A stretch of DNA of 14,149 bases from NCBI GenBank assembly GCA_023140035.1, contig JAGLML010000014.1, positions 1-14,149 on the forward strand. The letters run 5' to 3'. Position numbers and translations under genes: made by a program. The notes below the pieces were generated by a model. That model made no database searches. It saw nothing but the letters and a program-made list of their open reading frames with translations, and had not been told where the DNA came from. Of this stretch, positions 1 to 6,527 are shown piece by piece. Numbering within the stretch: position 1 is the first letter of the stretch; each line of letters starts with the position of its first letter. The stretch comes from Thermoplasmatales archaeon (lineage in GTDB: Archaea; Thermoplasmatota; E2; DHVEG-1).

Positions 1-31
1 AACAGATATATATCACACAGTAGTTATATGC

Positions 32-70
32 TTTTGGTATGAAAACCATCACTTTATTTAACTACCAAAA
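32..70. repeat. 8-bp inverted repeat downstream of the triple-HTH gene
   Basis: TTTTGGTA at 32-39 is mirrored by TACCAAAA at 63-70, with a 23-base spacer. It lies immediately beyond the stop codon of the minus-strand gene ending at 71, so it could form a 3' stem-loop in that transcript. The stem is short and AT-rich, and a chance occurrence is quite possible. No U-run typical of an archaeal terminator follows it within the window. Confidence 0.25.
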
Positions 71-832
71 CTAATATTTGGAGTAAAGGAATTGTTTTTT
101 CTCATGCTGATTAAGTGATGTATCAAAAACCTTCGTTATCTGTTTCAACTCCTGATAACTCATAATTTTCTTGTTTGAAGCTTCAAGAAGTGCTTTAACG
201 GCAATATTTGATTTATCCTCAAGAAAGATAACCGTTTTACCGCATGCATTGACCCTGCGAATCGTAGGAAAATACTTACGGAGGGTTTGGTAACGATAAG
301 TATGGCCCGAAGAACATATGATGTATCCATCGCTTATCAGCTTTTTTAACAATTCAAGAGTTTTACCTCTTATCCCTGATCGTCCACCGGGATGACCGGG
401 GAGGTCCCTGGTATATTTCAGAACTGTCAGATATGAAAGATTGAAATCCTGTGCTACTTGGTATTTCGGTGTGCCCTTCATAACTTTCATCCGTATCTTT
501 TCTACCTTTTCAGAGGGAATCCCTCTTTTTATCGGGATGTCTCTTGTATACCATCTGACAGTGGGATAAGAAACACCCACTTTTATTGCAGCCTGAATCC
601 TTGAGTTATATTTGCGGACATACGTCCTAATTTGCTTTATAACTTCTGGCGGTGTTTTTCTGCTTCTTATTAAATCTCTTGTGTATTTACACACGGTACA
701 ATATGATACATTCAGTTCCTCGGCAACCTGAATTTTTGTTTTTCCCCTTTTTACTTCTTCCCGTATCCTTTGTTCGAGTTCAACGGGTATTCTATAAATC
801 GTTGGAATGTCAGTAGTATGATTTTTTACCAA
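71..832 (-). CDS. Triple helix-turn-helix repeat protein, function unknown
   Basis: A 253-residue basic protein not assigned to a named family. Three repeats of about 35 residues lie at roughly 21-54, 65-99 and 111-144. Each has the pattern I-R-x-x-V, a Q-V-A or Q-A-A helix, (N/G)-x-S-Y-x-T-V and an ending (K/W)-Y-T-R-D-(L/I). This is the look of a recombinase- or sigma-type helix-turn-helix in which S-Y-x-T-V begins the recognition helix, so sequence-specific DNA binding is inferred. Residues 155-240 form a different, possibly winged-helix-like region with a G-Y-I-I-C-S-S-G-H-T-Y-R segment. The start is TTG at 832: an in-frame TAG lies two codons upstream, no in-frame ATG precedes the first repeat, and no good Shine-Dalgarno is seen, so the 5' end is uncertain and the gene could be N-terminally damaged. 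It lies 94 bases downstream of the integrase on the same strand and may belong to the same element. A transcriptional regulator or a recombination accessory protein are both possible. Confidence 0.7.
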   Translation of the reverse strand: MVKNHTTDIPTIYRIPVELEQRIREEVKRGKTKIQVAEELNVSYCTVCKYTRDLIRSRKTPPEVIKQIRTYVRKYNSRIQAAIKVGVSYPTVRWYTRDIPIKRGIPSEKVEKIRMKVMKGTPKYQVAQDFNLSYLTVLKYTRDLPGHPGGRSGIRGKTLELLKKLISDGYIICSSGHTYRYQTLRKYFPTIRRVNACGKTVIFLEDKSNIAVKALLEASNKKIMSYQELKQITKVFDTSLNQHEKKQFLYSKY

Positions 833-926
833 TTTCTATAGCATTTTCCCGTTATGGCGAATATACAGAAAACATTTTAGTAAAAACCGTTCTCGATAAA
901 TCTCCCTTCTATTTTTCTAATGATTT

Positions 927-2081
927 TTAGAAACCTATTTCCTTCTTTTTCTCTCGTTTTAGTTTCTCCCATTCCTCAGCCATCATGTTCATCATTTTCA
1001 TTCTAAACTCTGGATCTTTTACTAGGCTCTGGAATTCTCCTAATTGATTTCTAAGGTTATGTACTTCTTGCTGCAAATTCGAAAGTTGCTTATCTTTCTC
1101 TTTTAACTGTTCATGCACATCAGAAATATCTATTGGATGTTCAAAAACCAAAAGCGAATGCATTCCTTGTTTGTATAAAGTTGAAAGGTCATTCTCAGGT
1201 ATCCTTCTGTAACTACGATCCAAATATCCTTCATGTCCTGACATCTGCTCGACAGCATCAGCTCTGATAACACCTTTTAACCTATTCATAAAGTATTTTC
1301 TCAAACAGTGAATATGAATCTCAAATCTATTGGATGTTGGGTCTTTCTTATCATATCCAGATTTTTTTAATAGTTTAGCCCACATATTCCATGCCGATGA
1401 CCATGCAAAAGGAAAAATCCTATCATCATTTAGGTCCTTATGAAAATTCTTTCTTTTATCGCATCTTTCAACTGCTGCTTTTAGATAATCTTCTCTGACT
1501 TTCAACCATTCTATTAATGCATCCCTTGATTCATCTGAAAAGAATGTTATACGTGGTACATCATTTTTTGATGCATCTTGACGAATAATTATTTTACCCG
1601 GAGATATTAGATTTCCGTTATTATCTTTATAGACTACATCTTGTGGTTTTAGATTTAATGCTTCAGCTATTCGCAATCCAGAACTTGACATTACTAAGAA
1701 CAATGCTCTCTCTTTGATTCCACCATGCTGTAGTATCTGTTTAAGCTCTGTTGGTGTTGGTACATGATCTATTGTTTTTGGGATTGCTTTTTTCTGTCTT
1801 TTAATCTTCTTCCATACTTTTTTTTGTATTTGTATATCATTTTCCTCTAAAAACTGTCTAACACAGGTTATTCTTCCTGCTCTTGTTATTGGTGCTAGAT
1901 GCTTTATCTCCTTCCAGAATGATAGTAAATCTTCACTGTAATCCCTTTCATCATCAAAATATGTATCTGGATTAAGTTTCAATGTGTCAAAGAAAGAATT
2001 TATATGATTTCTATATATCCGTCTAGTTGATGTTTTATCAATATCCTCTAAAAATTCCGTTATTGGATTTGTTTTTGCCAT
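927..2081 (-). CDS. Tyrosine recombinase / integrase with C-terminal coiled coil
   Basis: A 384-residue tyrosine site-specific recombinase. An N-terminal SAM-like core-binding domain (about 5-95) precedes the catalytic domain (about 105-310). The catalytic set appears complete: R137 in S-S-G-L-R-I-A-E, K172 in the beta-hairpin, H258-x-x-R261, H283 in S-G-H and nucleophile Y291. After residue 320 a charged heptad-like coiled coil (about 321-352) and a lysine-rich tail follow, an extension beyond the minimal fold that may support multimerisation. Such enzymes cut and rejoin DNA through a 3'-phosphotyrosine and serve integrated elements or chromosome-dimer resolution. The closeness of the HTH-repeat gene favours a mobile-element role, but no att repeat or tRNA target is visible. 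The ATG at 2081 is the first start in a frame with homology; another ATG at 2088 is out of frame. It is divergent from the XTPase gene with 55 bases between them. Confidence 0.93.
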   Translation of the reverse strand: MAKTNPITEFLEDIDKTSTRRIYRNHINSFFDTLKLNPDTYFDDERDYSEDLLSFWKEIKHLAPITRAGRITCVRQFLEENDIQIQKKVWKKIKRQKKAIPKTIDHVPTPTELKQILQHGGIKERALFLVMSSSGLRIAEALNLKPQDVVYKDNNGNLISPGKIIIRQDASKNDVPRITFFSDESRDALIEWLKVREDYLKAAVERCDKRKNFHKDLNDDRIFPFAWSSAWNMWAKLLKKSGYDKKDPTSNRFEIHIHCLRKYFMNRLKGVIRADAVEQMSGHEGYLDRSYRRIPENDLSTLYKQGMHSLLVFEHPIDISDVHEQLKEKDKQLSNLQQEVHNLRNQLGEFQSLVKDPEFRMKMMNMMAEEWEKLKREKKKEIGF

Positions 2082-2108
2082 ATGCCATCAACAATATGAA
2101 TGTAAAAA

Positions 2109-2119
2109 TGAAATATAAG
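2109..2119. promoter_or_regulatory. Putative shared TATA element between integrase and XTPase genes
   Basis: The 55-base divergent gap holds one clear AT box, GAAATATAAGC. On the minus strand it reads GCTTATATTTC, about 33 bases before the integrase ATG, a plausible archaeal TATA distance with a short leader. On the plus strand it is only about 22 bases before the XTPase ATG, slightly too close for the usual spacing. It is therefore better supported as the integrase promoter, with possible bidirectional use. Confidence 0.35.
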
Positions 2120-2136
2120 CTTTTCGTAGTGGTAAT

Positions 2137-2694
2137 ATGAAATCAATCTATTTTATTACCGGAAATAAAGGAAAGTTTTCTGAGGTAAAAGAAAAGTTGA
2201 AGAGATTAGATGTCGCAGTAATTCAGGAGAATCTTGGATACCCTGAAGTGCAGGGAGATTCTCTCGAAGAAGTGGCTGGATATGGCGTGGAGCACATAAA
2301 AAAAAGATTCCTCCATCCTTTTATAATCGAGGATGCTGGTCTTTTTGTTGATGCGTTGGATGGTTTTCCTGGGGTGTATTCTAAATATGTATTTTTTACA
2401 ATCGGTTGCAAAGGCATTCTAAAACTTTTGGAAGATAAAAAGAGAAGAACAGCAGTTTTCAGATCTGTGTATGCCTATTCTGAACCCAATAATAAGCCTC
2501 TGTTTTTTATTGGAGAATGCCAAGGGATAATAACTACAAAAGAAAGGGGAGAGGGGGGTTTTGGTTACGATCCAATATTCATCCCTGACGGTGAAACAAA
2601 AACATTTGCTGAGATGAATACTGAAGAAAAGAACACATTTTCTCACCGAGGAAAAGCACTGGACAAACTCATTGATTTTCTAAAAGAAAAATAG
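2137..2694 (+). CDS. rdgB: XTP/dITP diphosphatase (Ham1/RdgB family)
   Basis: A 185-residue cytosolic housekeeping enzyme that hydrolyses non-canonical purine nucleotides (XTP, dITP, ITP) to the monophosphate and pyrophosphate, keeping deaminated purines out of DNA and RNA. Diagnostic Ham1 motifs are present in order: T-G-N-K-G-K at 8-13 (nucleotide binding), I-I-E-D-A-G-L at 63-69 with E65 and the catalytic D66, F-P-G-V-Y-S at 77-82, G-F-G-Y-D-P-I-F at 141-148, and S-H-R-G-K-A-L at 169-175. The length matches the archaeal family (about 185 residues). The ATG at 2137 places the first beta strand and T-G-N loop exactly where the family has them. Its divergent neighbour, the integrase, seems unrelated in function. 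A U-rich stretch at about 2753-2760 may end its transcript. Confidence 0.96.
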   Translation: MKSIYFITGNKGKFSEVKEKLKRLDVAVIQENLGYPEVQGDSLEEVAGYGVEHIKKRFLHPFIIEDAGLFVDALDGFPGVYSKYVFFTIGCKGILKLLEDKKRRTAVFRSVYAYSEPNNKPLFFIGECQGIITTKERGEGGFGYDPIFIPDGETKTFAEMNTEEKNTFSHRGKALDKLIDFLKEK

Positions 2695-2752
2695 ATATTG
2701 GGGAGAAGTAAACACAAATTACTCGTAGACAAAACAGTCTAAGTTCATTGCT

Positions 2753-2760
2753 ACTTTTTA
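2753..2760 (+). terminator. Putative U-rich terminator after the XTPase gene
   Basis: CTACTTTTTATAATTT lies about 60 bases after the XTPase stop. Archaeal RNA polymerase often terminates at T-runs without a hairpin, and this is the first such run after the gene. It is only five Ts long, so support is weak. The 170-base gap 2695-2864 otherwise shows only AT-rich promoter sequence. Confidence 0.3.
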
Positions 2761-2804
2761 TAATTTAATAGTTCTATTTAACAAAAATAATATAAAATAT
2801 CAAA

Positions 2805-2815
2805 GTATATAAAAA
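2805..2815 (+). promoter_or_regulatory. Putative TATA box for the two-helix membrane protein gene
   Basis: GTATATAAAAA is a good archaeal TATA match. A start site about 26 bases downstream (near 2836) would give a leader of roughly 30 bases containing the purine-rich GGGAAAGGAT just before the ATG at 2865. Confidence 0.45.
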
Positions 2816-2864
2816 TAGAAAGTTTTAAAAACGTACATCTATAATATAGCATACGGGAAAGGAT

Positions 2865-3311
2865 ATGCCTGCAATAGAAAAGAATATGGATGAAGATATA
2901 CTGAAAATCAGATATCTAAAAATATCTAAAATAATTCTAATAATGGCTGTGATATATTCTCTTTGGATTACTTTTCTTATAATGGGTGTCTATTTTCTTG
3001 GACTTGGTAACAAATGGGCGCTTGTTACAATGGATCAATGGGTAATATCAAGTGTGATTCTTTTAGGTGTGTTTATTGGTTTAGAAATAATATTTATACT
3101 ACATCATTACATGGTTAAAAGGAAAAGAATTGAAAGTGAAAAACCGAAACCACTGTACTATAAAGGTAAAAAATTACATATATACACCCTTCCAGCAGAT
3201 TCCAAGGGTGGAATTTACAGCAAAACCTATGTAAAAATTGATGGAGACGATATACTTAATTTACGATTTCAAATGATTCCACCTTATGAAATGTGGGGGA
3301 AAAAACAATAA
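2865..3311 (+). CDS. Two-helix membrane protein, function unknown
   Basis: A 148-residue protein I cannot assign to a named family. A charged N-terminus (1-19) is followed by two strong hydrophobic segments at about 20-47 and 58-83, joined by a short loop. The positive K-R-K-R cluster at 85-88 just after the second helix predicts that both termini are cytoplasmic. The C-terminal 60 residues are soluble and polar, with a K-P-K-P-L-Y-Y-K-G-K-K-L start and likely beta strands (H-I-Y-T-L-P, T-Y-V-K-I-D). No cysteine or metal-site pattern is present. The start is supported by GGGAAAGGAT, 1 base before the ATG, and a TATA box about 55 bases upstream. Its stop faces the stop of top6A with only 3 bases between them, so the two transcripts must overlap at their 3' ends. 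It has its own promoter and is probably monocistronic. Confidence 0.75.
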   Translation: MPAIEKNMDEDILKIRYLKISKIILIMAVIYSLWITFLIMGVYFLGLGNKWALVTMDQWVISSVILLGVFIGLEIIFILHHYMVKRKRIESEKPKPLYYKGKKLHIYTLPADSKGGIYSKTYVKIDGDDILNLRFQMIPPYEMWGKKQ

Positions 3312-3314
3312 AAA

Positions 3315-4412
3315 TTATTTTTTCACAATTCCCATTTCCGCTAATTTTTCTGGAAGATAAGTATCTGTGACATAATCAAGACCATATTTTGCAAGTGCCT
3401 GCTGTTCTGATTTTTTACCCAGACTCAACTGTAATTTAATTTCATGCTTCCAGAAAGAATCTTGAAAACGAGGATCTGAAAGTTCACTTTTTAATGCATT
3501 GATATCTTCTTTTGTTAGTTTATCAGTAGGCAACTTATAGTTCTCAATGTCTGAAGGTGTTACACCAAGATATTGAGCAGCAGGTGTTGCTAGATATTCA
3601 GAGATGTGTGCGGTTTTAATAGCTCCATAGGCAACACTTCCAAATATTCTATAGCTCCAAGGATCACAATCAGTAAAAACGAGAACAGGTATTTTTTTTT
3701 CTTCAGTTAAACGCTTAATGAACCGTCTCGTTGATCGAGCGGGTTGTCCCTTTAGATGAACGAGAATTGCTCTATTTGATGTATCGAATCCATTCTCAAC
3801 AAGCCTGTCAAACATACCACCAGTTTCTATCGCAAGAACAAAGTCAGCATCTGCGCCTTTAAATGATATTTTTTCTGGTTCAACATTATAAGGAATAGAA
3901 TAGCCCGAATCTCCAACATCGTCTTGACAATGAATTTTCTTTTTGGTTTTATTCCGAGTCATCTCTTCAATAGTAAAATTCCCAATCACTCGTGCGCCAT
4001 CCTCCTCTGGTCTTAGTTTAAAATCTTCTCTCATGCAGTTTGTTATTACTTCTAAATCTTCTGCAAGTGAATCAGATTCTGGCTGGGAATTGAATTTCGC
4101 AAGGTCCCACCCCTCAGAAATATAATACATCTCTCTGAGTGTTGACGATTTATTGGCCTTTATCATATCTTTAATGAAATCTACCATGTACATCGTACGA
4201 AGCATCATATATGCGCCATCCAATGATTTTGCAGATCTTTCTGTCACATTTTTTCCATATTTCCACACGTTCAATTTGTCGTCAAATCGAATGTTAGATC
4301 TGGTGCGTGTAGGAAGTTTTAGATTTGGTATTTCTGAACTCTCAAGATCGTTATAGACCTTTGACGCAATTGAATCTATGCTGTTAATTACCTTTGTATA
4401 ATCACGCGACAT
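3315..4412 (-). CDS. top6A: DNA topoisomerase VI subunit A (Spo11-like)
   Basis: The DNA-cleaving subunit of topoisomerase VI, the type IIB enzyme that passes one duplex through another to relax and decatenate DNA with ATP from Top6B. Counting from the start chosen here (365 residues), the winged-helix CAP domain carries L-R-E-M-Y-Y-I-S, with Y97 as the likely nucleophile. The Toprim domain follows, with E196 in I-E-T-G-G and D248/D250 in F-T-D-C-D-P-W for Mg2+. Later segments such as [11 protein letters not shown] are also typical. An upstream in-frame ATG at 4430 would add six residues, but the ATG at 4412 is preferred. It lies 2 bases after the top6B stop and is preceded at proper spacing by GGGAGG (4423-4428), embedded in the last codons of top6B. 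The genes are thus translationally coupled, giving equal subunits for the A2B2 enzyme. Confidence 0.96.
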   Translation of the reverse strand: MSRDYTKVINSIDSIASKVYNDLESSEIPNLKLPTRTRSNIRFDDKLNVWKYGKNVTERSAKSLDGAYMMLRTMYMVDFIKDMIKANKSSTLREMYYISEGWDLAKFNSQPESDSLAEDLEVITNCMREDFKLRPEEDGARVIGNFTIEEMTRNKTKKKIHCQDDVGDSGYSIPYNVEPEKISFKGADADFVLAIETGGMFDRLVENGFDTSNRAILVHLKGQPARSTRRFIKRLTEEKKIPVLVFTDCDPWSYRIFGSVAYGAIKTAHISEYLATPAAQYLGVTPSDIENYKLPTDKLTKEDINALKSELSDPRFQDSFWKHEIKLQLSLGKKSEQQALAKYGLDYVTDTYLPEKLAEMGIVKK

Positions 4413-4414
4413 TC

Positions 4415-6346
4415 TTAATCTCCCTCCCATTTATCTGCCCCTATTATATATGACAGGTTTATATTTTCAACATAAAGATCATTTTCATCGAAATCTTCTT
4501 TTTCCAGCCCAGCAAGCTCAAAACAAATATCTCTTTTGTCTGCTGGAGAAATAGTGTCAAGATTCCATTTTATGTAATTATCAGTGATTTTTGTTGGTTT
4601 AGGAGTAACCGTTCCTACAACAGCATCTTCAGGTATAACTGCATAGAGATTGAATTTCTGCGGTTTATTTTTATAATTCACCACCATAATGGTACTTTTT
4701 GTAATCCAGCCTTCCTCTCGTTTTTCTGAGGAATCATCGAATAAGGTGGATTGCACAGGTTTCACAGAAGTCTTCTCATATTCAATGAGATCTTCAATCC
4801 AAACAACGTCCATTATTTTCGTTATCACTTTATCGAGAGAAGGTACTGGTTTATCCAGCATTTTTGAAGATTTTTTTGCTATTTCAGGTAAAATCTTTGT
4901 AATCAATTCAAATTTTTCCCTCGTTTTCACACGTCGTACTTTTTTATTTATGTGACTTTGTACTTTCCGTGCACATTCTCTAAACGCAAGTTTAACCTCG
5001 TTTTCAATCTCAGGTATATCTGCTATTGCTTCTTTGCTTTCAGATGTGAAGGGTATGAGAGTAGAAGATATGTGGGTTAAAAACATCGCAGGGCCTGAAG
5101 GTATACCTTTGCCGGAAGACTGTTCTAGACCATATCGTCTCCAATCAATGGAAGATATTGCTGAAGTGGAAATACAATCTCCCTGTTGATACAAGAGGGG
5201 GACACGATTGGCAAATCGCATTAATTTTACGGTTTTATCCTTAGGTAGACTACCGCCATAAACGATCCCTACCTCGATCTGGAATGGATTACCTGAATAA
5301 ACTGATGCAGGTCTTGATGCTGTAACTATAAATTCTGGAGAGATTTCCTGTGTTTCATGTTTTAAGCTGCGCTTTATTAAAGTTTCACCAATTGGAGAAA
5401 TGCAATCAGTTGAAGGGGCCATGATTTTTACATTCTTGAATGCTTTATGTAGCGCTAAAAACTGTTCACGAGACATTTTCTTGGGATCAAGCCCCTTGTC
5501 CAATTGCGCTTTTTCACAAACAGCATTGGTTGTTCTATCACCCATGCTGCTAAATTCACTCTTCAAAAATGAAGAGAGTTTTCTGCTTTTGGAATGTTTA
5601 GCCAGTTTAATCAAAGTTCCAAGTTCAACCCCATAAGGATGTGGTTTAATCTCAATACACTTTGCAGGTAAAACATCTGATGTCCTTTCAAACAAATGCT
5701 CAGCACCATCAGGTTCTTTATAAGTGATCTGTGCGTGAGGATTAACAATAGATACACTCTGTAGATAATCATATACAAAACGTTTGCCGCGATTATAATC
5801 TGCAACAATACTTACCTCTAATCTGGTACCTGAGGGTTTATCCCAATGCATAATATCTTGACTTATGACTTCAGCACGGTTTTTGTTGGTATCGATGGCA
5901 AGCTTTGTAACCGTAGCAGGTCTGTCCTCTTGTATTTTTGATATAACTTTTGCATGTTTGCCAGTCGTTAGCTGACCATATAATACAACCGCAGAAATAC
6001 CTATCCCTTGCTGTCCTCTACTTTGTCTAATGGCATGGAATCGTGAACCATACAGTAACCTCCCAAAAATATGGGGAATCTGTTTTTTTACAATGCCTGG
6101 ACCGTTGTCTTCAACAATAAGTTTACATTCACCATCTTCATGATTTCTAATTTCAACATAAATATCTGGAAGAATGCCAGACTCTTCACAGGCATCTAAA
6201 ACATTATCGACTCCCTCTTTAACACTTGTGAGGAGAGCTCTTGTTGGATTTCCAAAACCTAGGATATGTTTGTTTCTTTCAAAGAATTCAGCTACGGATA
6301 TTTCCTTTTGTTTTTCAGCTAATTTATGGGCAATTACTTCTGGCAA
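4415..6346 (-). CDS. top6B: DNA topoisomerase VI subunit B (GHKL ATPase)
   Basis: The ATPase subunit of topoisomerase VI, 643 residues. The Bergerat-fold GHKL domain shows the N box with E44 and N48 in K-E-G-V-D-N, the G1 box E-D-N-G-P-G (79-84), the lid segment G-R-L-L-Y-G-S-R-F (96-103) and the G2 box G-Q-Q-G-I-G (111-116). These form the ATP gate that dimerises on nucleotide binding. A helix-two-turns-helix insert and the transducer domain with its long helix follow; N-R-V-P-L-L-Y is characteristic of the transducer. The last 98 residues (from about 546) look like the beta-rich Ig-type C-terminal domain found in longer euryarchaeal Top6B proteins such as that of Methanosarcina, and absent from the roughly 530-residue crenarchaeal form. 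Translation starts at TTG 6346, six bases after a strong AAGGAGGA, and gives the canonical N-terminus. First gene of the top6BA operon. Confidence 0.97.
   Translation of the reverse strand: MPEVIAHKLAEKQKEISVAEFFERNKHILGFGNPTRALLTSVKEGVDNVLDACEESGILPDIYVEIRNHEDGECKLIVEDNGPGIVKKQIPHIFGRLLYGSRFHAIRQSRGQQGIGISAVVLYGQLTTGKHAKVISKIQEDRPATVTKLAIDTNKNRAEVISQDIMHWDKPSGTRLEVSIVADYNRGKRFVYDYLQSVSIVNPHAQITYKEPDGAEHLFERTSDVLPAKCIEIKPHPYGVELGTLIKLAKHSKSRKLSSFLKSEFSSMGDRTTNAVCEKAQLDKGLDPKKMSREQFLALHKAFKNVKIMAPSTDCISPIGETLIKRSLKHETQEISPEFIVTASRPASVYSGNPFQIEVGIVYGGSLPKDKTVKLMRFANRVPLLYQQGDCISTSAISSIDWRRYGLEQSSGKGIPSGPAMFLTHISSTLIPFTSESKEAIADIPEIENEVKLAFRECARKVQSHINKKVRRVKTREKFELITKILPEIAKKSSKMLDKPVPSLDKVITKIMDVVWIEDLIEYEKTSVKPVQSTLFDDSSEKREEGWITKSTIMVVNYKNKPQKFNLYAVIPEDAVVGTVTPKPTKITDNYIKWNLDTISPADKRDICFELAGLEKEDFDENDLYVENINLSYIIGADKWEGD
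4423..4428 (-). promoter_or_regulatory. Shine-Dalgarno site that fixes the top6A start
   Basis: On the minus strand GGGAGG (continuing as GGAGA) sits 10 bases before the ATG at 4412, inside the codons for the last residues of Top6B (W-E-G-D). The alternative ATG at 4430 has no such site. This supports the shorter Top6A and reinitiation by ribosomes finishing top6B. Confidence 0.75.
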
Positions 6347-6352
6347 AATGTT

Positions 6353-6360
6353 TCCTCCTT
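6353..6360 (-). promoter_or_regulatory. Strong Shine-Dalgarno for the TTG start of top6B
   Basis: AAGGAGGA on the minus strand ends six bases before TTG 6346. No in-frame ATG is available at suitable spacing (the preceding codon is ATT), so the ribosome-binding site identifies TTG as the start. Confidence 0.8.
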
Positions 6361-6400
6361 GCTAGGATAAGATTGCACCCGATGACGTAATTGTTAGGAC

Positions 6401-6412
6401 AATTATAAAATT
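6401..6412 (-). promoter_or_regulatory. Putative TATA box for top6BA
   Basis: On the minus strand AATTTTATAATT is a good archaeal TATA match. Transcription about 26 bases downstream (near 6380) would give a leader of about 35 bases carrying the AAGGAGGA site. The element lies in the 181-base divergent gap shared with valS. Confidence 0.5.
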
Positions 6413-6473
6413 ATTGTATATTTGCATTTCAATGAAGAGAAGTGTTTAATTTGACGAGGGACATAAAGCAATG

Positions 6474-6481
6474 TTTATAAG
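6474..6481 (+). promoter_or_regulatory. Putative TATA box for valS
   Basis: TTTATAAG lies about 50 bases before the ATG at 6528, predicting transcription from near 6504. It falls inside the longer possible reading frame starting at ATG 6471, so if it is the promoter that longer start cannot be used. Confidence 0.5.
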
Positions 6482-6527
6482 TAGAAATTTACTTTGCCTT
6501 CTAAAATCCACTCCTTATGAGGAAAAA

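Noticed and set aside
6471..6527. Longer valS start at ATG 6471 adding 19 residues
   Set aside because: The extension overlaps the best TATA box, lacks a ribosome-binding site and does not resemble ValRS N-termini. ATG 6528 has GAGGA at good spacing.
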